A program made the position numbers and the translations under genes. Below, piece after piece: positions 57,576-64,000 of a stretch of DNA of 64,000 nucleotides (positions are counted from its first letter, which is position 1; the number at the start of each line of letters is the position of its first letter). Origin of the DNA: Mesorhizobium sp. dw_380 (GTDB lineage Bacteria; Pseudomonadota; Alphaproteobacteria; Rhizobiales; Rhizobiaceae); assembly GCF_018588885.1 (NCBI RefSeq), contig NZ_JAFFIW010000005.1:223196-287195 (forward strand), in the 5' to 3' direction. The notes under the pieces were generated by a model. It worked only from the letters and a program-made list of their open reading frames with translations, searched no databases and had not been told where the DNA came from.

Positions 57576-57703
57576 TCCGGTCCGGTTTCACGATCGGGCA
57601 TGTCGAGGAATTCCGTCCGACTGACGCGCAGATCGCGGCCAAACCGGAACTGGCGGAAGAGCTCGAGCGGCCGATGTTCCTGCTGGTCCCGGCGCGTCGC
57701 TAG
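57572..57703 (+). CDS. Very short ORF overlapping the lrp stop
   Basis: 43 codons from a GTG that overlaps the lrp TGA (GTGA): IRSGFTIGHVEEFRPTDAQI... ending LLVPARR. The coupling to lrp and plausible composition are the only support; I do not recognise the peptide. Confidence 0.25.
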   Translation: MIRSGFTIGHVEEFRPTDAQIAAKPELAEELERPMFLLVPARR

Positions 57704-57806
57704 ACATTTCCCGCGAAAACAAAATCGCGTCCATTTACTGTCGCTCCGCTCAAGATTCTGGGCTATTCAGGCGTTGACGCGCTTTCCCTCCAGACCAGTC
57801 TCTCCC

Positions 57807-58577
57807 ATGTCAGGCCTGCTTCTCGATCCGTGGTTCTACGCGGCCGCCATCCCGGCGGTCATTCTTGTCGGCCTGTCCAAGGGCGGGTTCGGCGGGGCTG
57901 TCGGTTTCGTCGGCGTGCCGCTGATGGCGCTGACCATACCGCCGGTGCAAGCCGCCGCCATCCTGCTGCCGATCCTGTGCCTGATGGACATCGTCTCGGT
58001 GTGGACATGGTGGGGTGTCTACGACAGGAAGATGCTGGTCGACATGATGCCGGGCGCCGTCATCGGCATCGGCCTCGGCTGGCTGACGGCAGCACTGGTC
58101 ACCGAGGAGGCCGTGCGGCTCATCGTCGGCGCGGTCGCCATCATCTTCGTGCTGCGCTGGCTCTATCTGCAGTTTCGCCATGGCTCCGACCACGCCGCCA
58201 AGCCCAACCGCGTGGCGGCCGCGGTCTGGGGCGCGGTCGCCGGCTTCACCAGCTTCGTCGCCCATGTCGGCGGCCCGCCCTTCCAGGTCTATGCCTTGCC
58301 GATCCGGCTCGATCCCAAGGTTCTGTCGGGCACGGCCGCGATCTTCTTTGCCGCCACCAACGCGTTGAAGCTCGTGCCCTATTTCGCGCTCGGCCAGTTC
58401 GACACCGCCAATCTGACGGCCTCCGCCGTGCTGATGCCGTTGGCGCCGCTGTCGACAATTGCCGGCGCCTGGCTGGTACGGCGCATGCGGCCGGAGATTT
58501 TCTATCCCTTCACCTATGCCACCGTCGCCGTGGTGGCGCTGAAGCTGCTCTGGGATGGTGTCGCCGGCCTGATGTAA
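57807..58577 (+). CDS. Sulfite exporter TauE/SafE family protein
   Basis: 256 residues from ATG 57807. Seven to eight hydrophobic segments; the paired conserved regions are ILVGLSKGGFGGAVGFVGVP and GFTSFVAHVGGPPFQVYALP, typical of TauE. Substrate probably a sulfonate or sulfite but not determined. The ribosome site is weak (CTCTCCC upstream). Confidence 0.88.
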   Translation: MSGLLLDPWFYAAAIPAVILVGLSKGGFGGAVGFVGVPLMALTIPPVQAAAILLPILCLMDIVSVWTWWGVYDRKMLVDMMPGAVIGIGLGWLTAALVTEEAVRLIVGAVAIIFVLRWLYLQFRHGSDHAAKPNRVAAAVWGAVAGFTSFVAHVGGPPFQVYALPIRLDPKVLSGTAAIFFAATNALKLVPYFALGQFDTANLTASAVLMPLAPLSTIAGAWLVRRMRPEIFYPFTYATVAVVALKLLWDGVAGLM

Positions 58578-58616
58578 CGGGTGAAACGGCCGTCCGCATT
58601 CGCCATCACGGCAGCG

Positions 58617-59168
58617 TCAGGCGGCGCTCGGCACCAGGCGCCGGTTGCCGCCGAAAGCCAGTGTGGCGCCTACCGCGATGATCAGCGCCATGCCGGCAAG
58701 GATGCCGATATCATGCGCGGTCGGCTTGAGCACCATGTCGATGATGATCACCAGCATCACCGCATAATCGAAGCGCGCCGCGCTCATCATGCGCTGGCCG
58801 ATGGCAAGAGCAGCCGGCGTGACGCCTTCCTTGGCGATCATCGCACCTATGCGTTCGCCGGTCGGCTTGAAGATAAGCATGCCGATCGAAAAGGTGGTGG
58901 CATAGCCGGCGAGGCCGATGACGACCCACAGATCGGAGAAGCCGACCCAGAAGCTGCACATGATGAGGCCGAAGACCAGGGTCAGCATCGACATGGGCGC
59001 GAAGAAACGGCCACCCAACTGCCCGCTGGCACGCATCGCATAGAGCTTGTCGTCAATGTTGCCGGCGCGCTCGGCAAGCACGCCAAGCAGGAACAGCACG
59101 AAGCCGCCGCCGACCCACAGAATGGCCGAGATGACGTGAAGGGATTTGACGATCGAAAACCAGTCCAT
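58617..59168 (-). CDS. DUF2269 family membrane protein
   Basis: 183 residues, GGAG 7 nt before the ATG. Four helices; WFSIVKSLHVISAILWVGGG contains the conserved His of DUF2269/CopD-like proteins, and MSMLTLVFGLIMCSFWVGFS the second helix. No assigned function. Confidence 0.88.
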   Translation of the reverse strand: MDWFSIVKSLHVISAILWVGGGFVLFLLGVLAERAGNIDDKLYAMRASGQLGGRFFAPMSMLTLVFGLIMCSFWVGFSDLWVVIGLAGYATTFSIGMLIFKPTGERIGAMIAKEGVTPAALAIGQRMMSAARFDYAVMLVIIIDMVLKPTAHDIGILAGMALIIAVGATLAFGGNRRLVPSAA

Positions 59169-59503
59169 GGTTGCTCCTGAGGTGTTCCGGTGGGTTTGTA
59201 GCAGGCGGATCCGCGCCAGCCGTCAGAGGAGCGGGCGTTTAGCGCGGTGCGTGTTTCCGAACGATGTCGCGGAAAAGCCGGCTCTGTTTCGGCGGCCTCT
59301 ATTTCACGGGCATAACTTGCAATGACCGCGGATGCCCAACTTCGTTTGCTGCTAATATACGAAATGTCGGGAGGGGGTTGGCGCGACATCGTCCAGAAAC
59401 ATTGCCGATGCTAGTGCGCCGGCACCGGGAGCCCGGTGGCGACAACAATCGCCTGACGATCAATCCATTCCCAGTTTGGGAAAAGGCAATTCGGGGGACA
59501 GAC

Positions 59504-59884
59504 ATGCAAGGGACAGCACGGAATTTCTTTACGCTGGCGATCATCTATTCACTGTGCGGCATGGCGCTGGGCCTGCACATGGCGATCAGCCAGGACCATG
59601 GCCAGATGCCAACCCACGCTCATACGATGGTCGCCGGATGGCTGATGTCGGCGGTGTTCGCCTTCTTCTACCATCTGTTTCCGGCAGCCGGGCAAAAGAC
59701 ACTCGCCGTCATCCATTTCTGGCTGACGGCAATCAGCGGCATCGGCCTGCTGATCGGCCTGTTTTTCCTGCTTGCCGGCAATGCCGCGATCGAGCCGCTG
59801 GTGGGTATCTCTTCGATGGGTTTCTACGCAGCCATGCTGCTGTTTGCCGTCATTGCCCTGCCAGCGGTCTGGAAGACGGCGTGA
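59504..59884 (+). CDS. Small four-helix membrane protein, possible haem-copper-oxidase-like
   Basis: 126 residues from ATG 59504, with GGGGGACA upstream. THAHTMVAGWLMSAVFAFFY and YHLFPAAGQKTLAVIHFWLT resemble the haem-ligand helices of cytochrome oxidase subunit I, and the size fits small homologues found alone in rhizobia. Histidines at HAH and YHLF could bind haem. Assignment is tentative. Confidence 0.7.
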   Translation: MQGTARNFFTLAIIYSLCGMALGLHMAISQDHGQMPTHAHTMVAGWLMSAVFAFFYHLFPAAGQKTLAVIHFWLTAISGIGLLIGLFFLLAGNAAIEPLVGISSMGFYAAMLLFAVIALPAVWKTA

Positions 59885-60002
59885 ACAGTTCCTGAAACGA
59901 CCTTGTTCTGTGCTGTTACGGCACAGGGCGGCGGTGTTCGGTCAAAAAAAATGCGCGCCGTTAAGATCTCATTAAGCTTTACAGGTGTTTACTATGTTCA
60001 TC

Positions 60003-60098
60003 CAGTGATCTGGATTCTTACCGAGTGGTTGGAGCCACTTTGTTTGACGCCTCCCTGTTAAACTCCTGAGAGCCGCCTTATCCGCGGCTCTTTTTTTG
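60003..60098 (+). ncRNA. mmgR: mmgR/suhB-type sRNA (alpha-r8) candidate
   Basis: A free-standing terminator (GAGCCGC-CTTATCC-GCGGCTC then seven Ts, 60070-60097) with no gene in front. The region contains a CCAG-TGAT-CTGG hairpin, the CU-rich single strand GACGCCTCCCTGTTAAACTC, and the terminal stem, all as I remember them in the alphaproteobacterial mmgR/suhB family (Rfam RF00519). The start is an estimate from the TATGTT box. In Sinorhizobium mmgR limits polyhydroxybutyrate granules. Confidence 0.6.
60070..60097 (+). terminator. Rho-independent terminator of the sRNA
   Basis: GAGCCGC (60070-60076), 7-nt loop, GCGGCTC (60084-60090) and TTTTTTT. Confidence 0.92.
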
Positions 60099-60264
60099 TC
60101 CGCATTCCGGCGGCACCGCGCGCATGAGATCGCTGTTAACCTTCTGTTAAACATGTGCTTGCCTTCACCCCTGCCGAAGCGCATTTTCAAGCTTCAGTCA
60201 TATAGGGTCCCGGGTGTATCGGCAGTGAGCCGAATCGGCCGGTTGCAAGTGCAGGGGCGTATCA

Positions 60265-60798
60265 ATGAACGAGGCTTCGAAGGGCAGTGCGCAAACCGTG
60301 AAGCTGGCGGAGCGCCGGGTTTTTTCGCATTCCTTCAAACCGCTCTACCAGGAAGGCATGGGGCTGGTCGAACAGGCGGCGGAATATCTCGACGGCAAGG
60401 GCCGCGCCGAGGCCAAGAAACTGTCGCGGCTGGCGGCCACGCTTTACGCGGCCGAATCGATGCGGCTGACGACCAGGCTGATGCAGGTTGCCTCTTGGCT
60501 GCTTTTGCAGCGCGCGGCGAATTCCGGCGAGATGACCCGCGATCAGGTCGCTTCGGAAAAGTCCAAGGTGCGCCTCGACACCGCTTCCGCCCATGACGAG
60601 GCAGCCGGCTGGGCCGAGCTGCCCAAGGATTTTCTTGATCTCGTCAACCGCTCGCTGCGCCTGCAGGCGCTGGTGCGCCGCATGGACGATGAAATCTACG
60701 GCGCCGGCACCGTGGTCGACATGCAGCCCATGGGCCGCGGGCCCAATCCGGTTTCCGACCAGATCAGCCTGCTGAACACGGCTTTCGCCCGCAACTAA
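60265..60798 (+). CDS. DUF1465 family protein
   Basis: 177 residues, mostly helical: SFKPLYQEGMGLVEQAAEYL, LSRLAATLYAAESMRLTTRL, LMQVASWLLLQRAANSGEMT, and DLVNRSLRLQALVRRMDDEI. The family is restricted to Alphaproteobacteria; in other members a regulatory role with CtrA-type circuits is suggested, not shown here. AGGGG upstream of the ATG. Confidence 0.9.
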   Translation: MNEASKGSAQTVKLAERRVFSHSFKPLYQEGMGLVEQAAEYLDGKGRAEAKKLSRLAATLYAAESMRLTTRLMQVASWLLLQRAANSGEMTRDQVASEKSKVRLDTASAHDEAAGWAELPKDFLDLVNRSLRLQALVRRMDDEIYGAGTVVDMQPMGRGPNPVSDQISLLNTAFARN

Positions 60799-60891
60799 GA
60801 GCCTCGCAACATTTCCTGACTCGGCGCGCTGTCGTTTCCGGTTTGTTCACATTTCGCTGGCATCGCTGTCCGTCGGAGGTAAAGTCGCCGG

Positions 60892-61404
60892 ATGGGAGAC
60901 GCGATTCGCATCATCGGCATTGATCCGGGGCTCAGGCGCACCGGCTGGGGCATCGTCGAGAGCCTCGGCAATTCGTTGCGCTTCGTGGCGTCCGGCACTG
61001 TGCGTTCCGAAGACAAGGCGGCGCTGGCAACCCGGCTTTGCCAATTGCATGATGGGCTCGCCGAAATCCTTCATGCGGCAATGCCGCATGAGGCGGCCGT
61101 CGAACAGACCTTCGTCAACAAGGATGCCGTGGCGACGCTGAAGCTCGGCCAGGCGCGCGGCATCGCCATGCTGGTGCCGGCACGCGCCGGCCTCGTGGTT
61201 GCCGAATATGCGCCCAATGCGGTGAAGAAGGCTGTCATCGGCGTCGGGCATGGCGACAAGAAGCAGATCCACATGATGGTGAAGGTGCTGCTGCCGAAAG
61301 CGACCTTCGACACCGAACATGCCGCCGATGCATTGGCTATTGCGATCTGCCATGCGCACCACCGGCAAAGTGCCGCCTATCGGATGGCGCTTGCCGGGTG
61401 GTGA
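60892..61404 (+). CDS. ruvC: Holliday junction resolvase RuvC
   Basis: 170 residues. Acidic active site: [14 protein letters not shown] (Asp), [13 protein letters not shown] (Glu), and [15 protein letters not shown] (two Asp/His near the end). Normal length. GGAGG is 12 nt before the ATG, slightly far. It is separated from ruvA by an antitoxin/toxin pair. Confidence 0.96.
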   Translation: MGDAIRIIGIDPGLRRTGWGIVESLGNSLRFVASGTVRSEDKAALATRLCQLHDGLAEILHAAMPHEAAVEQTFVNKDAVATLKLGQARGIAMLVPARAGLVVAEYAPNAVKKAVIGVGHGDKKQIHMMVKVLLPKATFDTEHAADALAIAICHAHHRQSAAYRMALAGW

Positions 61405-61434
61405 TGTTCTTGACTTGTTCACGGCCAGACGGTA

Positions 61435-61457
61435 AGTAATACCTTAGAGGTATTACT
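61435..61457. promoter_or_regulatory. Operator of the antitoxin/toxin pair
   Basis: AGTAATACC-TTAGA-GGTATTACT, perfect 9-bp arms, ending just before the antitoxin ATG. The GAGG ribosome site sits inside it. Confidence 0.8.
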
Positions 61458-61727
61458 ATGCGTGTGACCACCAAGGGACAAGTCACGATCCCGAAACAGA
61501 TAAGGGACCATTTGGGTATCGGCCCGGGCTCCGAGGTGGAATTCGTGGCCACCGATGAGGGCGCTCGGCTTGTGGCCGTCAACGAGAACCTCTCCGAGGA
61601 GGAGAAATTGCGCAGGTTCAGTGATGTCCTTGACCGCATGAAGGGGACGTTGGATCTGGGTGGCATGACGACCGACGAGTATATGGAGTGGCTGAGGGGG
61701 CCGCGTGAAGATCTCGACGTTGATTGA
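61458..61727 (+). CDS. AbrB/MazE/SpoVT-fold antitoxin
   Basis: 89 residues. The swapped-hairpin N-domain TTKGQVTIPKQIRDHLGIGPGSEVEF is typical, followed by a helical antitoxin tail (LSEEEKLRRFSDVLDRMKGT) ending in the toxin-binding region WLRGPREDLDVD. The operator covers its start. Overlaps the PIN-toxin gene by 23 nt. Confidence 0.92.
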   Translation: MRVTTKGQVTIPKQIRDHLGIGPGSEVEFVATDEGARLVAVNENLSEEEKLRRFSDVLDRMKGTLDLGGMTTDEYMEWLRGPREDLDVD

Positions 61728-62124
61728 CACAGATGTCCTGATCGACGTTTGGGGACCGGCCGGACCGCTGACAAAATGGTCGGCGTCCGCAATCTCCTGT
61801 TGCCGCCGCGATGGCGACTTGGTGGTCAATACGATCATCTGGTCCGAACTGGCACCGCTGATCGCGACGGAAGCGGCGCTTCGAAAAGCAGTCGACATGC
61901 TCGAGATCGATCGCGAGTTTCTGTCCTGGGACGCGGCGTTCCTTGCAGGCGTGACGCATTCCCGTTATCGCCGTGCTGGTGGAATCCGCGAACGAACCTT
62001 ACCGGATTTCTTTATCGGCGCTCATGCGACCGTTGCCGGACATCGTCTTCTGACGCGCGACGCCGCGCGTTATCGCAGTTACTTCCCGGACCTCGACATC
62101 ATCTCTCCTGAAACGCACCCATGA
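61705..62124 (+). CDS. vapC: PIN-domain toxin (VapC family)
   Basis: 139 residues from GTG 61705, with GAGGGGG upstream. The four acidic residues of the PIN fold are seen: TLIDTDVLIDVW, IIWSELAPL, LPDFFIGAHA and LLTRDAARYRSYF. VapC toxins are RNases held off by the antitoxin. The pair is inserted between ruvC and ruvA in the same orientation. Confidence 0.9.
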   Translation: MKISTLIDTDVLIDVWGPAGPLTKWSASAISCCRRDGDLVVNTIIWSELAPLIATEAALRKAVDMLEIDREFLSWDAAFLAGVTHSRYRRAGGIRERTLPDFFIGAHATVAGHRLLTRDAARYRSYFPDLDIISPETHP

Positions 62125-62151
62125 GGGCCTATCTTCCATGAAAGATCCGGC

Positions 62152-62772
62152 ATGATCGGCAAGCTCAAGGGCACGCTCGACGAAATCGACGAGGACCATT
62201 GCCTCGTCGATATCCACGGCGTCGGCTATGTCGCCTATTGCTCGGCGCGCACGCTGGCAGCGCTGCCCTCGCCCGGCGAAGCTGTCGTGTTGTTCATCGA
62301 AACCTATGTGCGCGAGGACATGATCCGGCTCTACGGCTTCCAGTCGGTGCTGGAGCGCGAGTGGTTCCGGCTGTTGATGAGCAATGTGCAAGGCGTCGGC
62401 GCCAAGGTGGCGCTCGCCATCCTGTCGACGCTGGCGCCGGCCGACCTCGCCAATGCCATCGCGCTGCGCGACATCGCCATGGTTTCGCGCGCACCGGGTG
62501 TCGGCAAGAAGGTGGCCGAGCGCATCGTCACCGAATTGAAGAACAAGGCGCCGGCCTATGCGGGCACCGCCTCGGGCACGATCGGCCTGAAGCAGGAGCT
62601 TGGCGAGGGCGTGGCACCAGCGCCGATCACCGATGCCGTCTCGGCGCTGGTCAATCTCGGCTATTCGCGCGACACCGCCGCCAATGCGGTGGCGGCGGCG
62701 CTGAAGACAGCGGGCGAGGACGCGGATGCCTCGATGCTGATCCGCTTCGGCCTGAAGGAACTGGCGCGGTGA
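62152..62772 (+). CDS. ruvA: Holliday junction DNA helicase subunit RuvA
   Basis: 206 residues. OB fold with [20 protein letters not shown], helix-hairpin-helix region [20 protein letters not shown] and [20 protein letters not shown], and domain III at the end ([22 protein letters not shown]). Normal length. Confidence 0.96.
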   Translation: MIGKLKGTLDEIDEDHCLVDIHGVGYVAYCSARTLAALPSPGEAVVLFIETYVREDMIRLYGFQSVLEREWFRLLMSNVQGVGAKVALAILSTLAPADLANAIALRDIAMVSRAPGVGKKVAERIVTELKNKAPAYAGTASGTIGLKQELGEGVAPAPITDAVSALVNLGYSRDTAANAVAAALKTAGEDADASMLIRFGLKELAR

Positions 62773-62773
62773 T

Positions 62774-63067
62774 ATGAGCGGATATGCGAGCTTGACCTCG
62801 AACGGACGACTTACGATCCCCAAGGATGTCAGAGATCAGTTGTCGATCAAAACCGGAGATTCAATCGCCTGGACGGTCTTGAATGATCGTTTGATAGGGA
62901 CGCCGCGCAATCTCGATTTTGCGGACCTCGCTGGATTTCTCGGCGATCCGCTTGGTGGTCCCGCAACACTCGATGAAATCGACACTGCCGTAGGGAATGC
63001 TATAGGTCATCATGTTGTCGGCGATACACAAAAACCCGCACAAGAAGAATTTGGGGTGTCAACATGA
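62774..63067 (+). CDS. Orphan AbrB/MazE-fold antitoxin-like protein between ruvA and ruvB
   Basis: 97 residues, starting 1 nt after the ruvA stop and overlapping the ruvB start (ATGA). N-domain [26 protein letters not shown] is the AbrB fold; [20 protein letters not shown] and [13 protein letters not shown] is a VapB-type toxin-binding tail. No PIN gene follows: ruvB begins in its last codon. No own operator is visible. Confidence 0.85.
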   Translation: MSGYASLTSNGRLTIPKDVRDQLSIKTGDSIAWTVLNDRLIGTPRNLDFADLAGFLGDPLGGPATLDEIDTAVGNAIGHHVVGDTQKPAQEEFGVST

Positions 63068-63981
63068 GCCTGTCGCCCCGCCTGATTGCTCCGGAAAAAC
63101 GCGGCGAGGATGCCGAGCAGACTTTGCGGCCGCAAACGCTTGACGACTTCGTCGGCCAGGCGGCGGTACGGGCCAATCTCAAAGTGTTCATAGAGGCCGC
63201 CAAGGGCCGCAACGAGGCGCTCGACCATGTGCTGTTCGTCGGACCGCCGGGTCTCGGCAAGACCACGCTGGCGCAGATCATGGCGCGCGAACTCGGCGTC
63301 AATTTCCGCTCGACCTCCGGCCCCGTCATCGCCAAGGCGGGCGATCTCGCCGCGCTGCTGACCAATCTCGAAGAAGGCGATGTGCTGTTCATCGATGAGA
63401 TCCATCGGCTGAACCCTGCGGTGGAGGAAATTCTCTACCCGGCAATGGAGGATTTCCAGCTCGACCTGATCATCGGCGAGGGACCCGCGGCGCGATCGGT
63501 GAAGATCGACCTTGCGCGTTTTACTCTCGTCGCCGCCACGACGCGGCTCGGCCTGCTCACCAATCCGCTGCGCGACCGGTTCGGCATTCCCGTGCGGCTC
63601 AATTTCTACACCGTCGAGGAGCTGGAGCAGATCGTGCGGCGCGGCGCGCGCATCCTGCAAATGCCGCTCGGCGATGACGGCGCGCTGGAGATCGCGCGGC
63701 GCGCGCGCGGCACGCCGCGCATTGCCGGGCGGCTGTTGCGCCGCGTGCGCGATTTCGCCTCGGTCGCCGGCGACGGCCATGTCGACCGCCTGATCGCCGC
63801 CGAAGCGCTGACCCGGCCCGAGGTCGACGCGCTCGGCCTCGACCAGCTCGACGCCCGCGATCCCTCCCTGATTCACGGCAATGTTCTCGGCGGGCCGGTC
63901 GGCGTCCGTCTGAACGCCGCCCGCCTGCTCGCGCCACCACGCCCCACCCCGGCCCACCCCGGGCCCTCTTTCTTCCCGTAG
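63064..63981 (+). CDS. ruvB: Holliday junction helicase RuvB, C-terminus lost or corrupted
   Basis: The frame codes 305 residues against ~345 usual. Residues 1-264 are normal RuvB: Walker [19 protein letters not shown], Walker [13 protein letters not shown], sensor [19 protein letters not shown] with arginine finger. After DQLDAR (to 63855) the expected winged-helix segment is replaced by a sequence that keeps only scattered matches (SLI, GGPVG), then Pro-rich [15 protein letters not shown] and a stop. Sequencing error at a contig end is the simplest cause. Confidence 0.85.
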   Translation: MSLSPRLIAPEKRGEDAEQTLRPQTLDDFVGQAAVRANLKVFIEAAKGRNEALDHVLFVGPPGLGKTTLAQIMARELGVNFRSTSGPVIAKAGDLAALLTNLEEGDVLFIDEIHRLNPAVEEILYPAMEDFQLDLIIGEGPAARSVKIDLARFTLVAATTRLGLLTNPLRDRFGIPVRLNFYTVEELEQIVRRGARILQMPLGDDGALEIARRARGTPRIAGRLLRRVRDFASVAGDGHVDRLIAAEALTRPEVDALGLDQLDARDPSLIHGNVLGGPVGVRLNAARLLAPPRPTPAHPGPSFFP

Positions 63982-64000
63982 GGGGCTCTCCTGCTCCCCC

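Larger units (their letters stand above)
59885..60264. other. Intergenic region with an sRNA candidate
   Basis: 380 bp: 59885-60002 promoter region (AT-rich, TATGTT at 59993), 60003-60098 the sRNA candidate, 60099-60264 the leader of the DUF1465 gene. No protein gene. Confidence 0.6.

Overview
The window is high-GC alphaproteobacterial chromosome, most like Mesorhizobium (Rhizobiales, Phyllobacteriaceae). The indications are a rhizobial-type pyruvate carboxylase with biotin domain, a GapR/DUF2312 protein, DUF1465, DUF2269 and DUF2312 families, a cysteine-free L31, 6S RNA next to the 5-formyl-THF cyclo-ligase gene, an mmgR/suhB-like sRNA, and intergenic palindromic repeats of several families. 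I see no transposase, integrase, phage, CRISPR, tRNA or rRNA; this is mostly core chromosome with small accessory insertions.

Layout. 1-3939: end of a divergent polysaccharide deacetylase gene, rppH, and an alanine racemase/D-amino acid dehydrogenase pair (alr-dadA). 4018-6608 (minus): two lipoproteins whose genes overlap, a phospholipase A2-like protein and a phospholipase D-family protein. 6783-9505: LysR regulator divergent from mmsA, with a REP-like element between them and a partial tandem duplication of the mmsA 3' end. 9851-10786: two tandem small exported paralogues. 10796-14817: compact hydroxyproline catabolism locus (GntR regulator with palindromic operators, DapA-like deaminase, FAD oxidoreductase, 4-hydroxyproline epimerase). 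15153-21366: branched-chain amino acid ABC system livHMGF, a small membrane protein and the binding protein; LivG carries a histone-H1-like tail. 21653-26332: pyc, gapR and two small unknown genes. 26402-32074: msrB, a VWA protein, GNAT, LysR/MFS pair and a MoxR ATPase. 32247-37838: 6S RNA, fau, a YmdB-type phosphoesterase, terC, an SRPBCC/ArsR divergent pair, yebC, and an RDD/SelT-like pair.

37857-43920: DUF1772 protein with an extra glycine-rich tail, TetR, second REP-like element, rpmE, an ABCB-type exporter and a DUF3857/transglutaminase protein. 44069-49605: M32 carboxypeptidase, DUF1304, two tandem small exported paralogues, and an OmpA/MotA-TolQ-type pair; a short remnant of the OmpA-protein 3' end lies between the two small paralogues and records a segmental duplication. 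49855-55951: hemolysin-III-like protein, inositol monophosphatase, efp, LysR/MDR dehydrogenase pair, a Sel1 protein and a ThiE-like protein. 56083-59884: DMT transporter with divergent Lrp regulator, TauE-like permease, DUF2269 and a small four-helix protein.

59885-64000: mmgR-like sRNA, DUF1465, then ruvC, ruvA and ruvB. The ruv cluster is interrupted twice by AbrB/MazE-fold genes: a complete antitoxin/PIN-toxin pair between ruvC and ruvA, and an orphan antitoxin-like gene overlapping ruvB. The last ~130 bases no longer code for a normal RuvB C-terminus and look like a poor-quality contig end.

No large undescribed system (for example a defence island) is evident. The best leads are the overlapping PLA2-PLD lipoprotein genes, the ruv operon with embedded AbrB genes, the LivG H1-like tail, the two families of tandemly duplicated small exported proteins, and promoter-level operators that can be read directly for six regulators.
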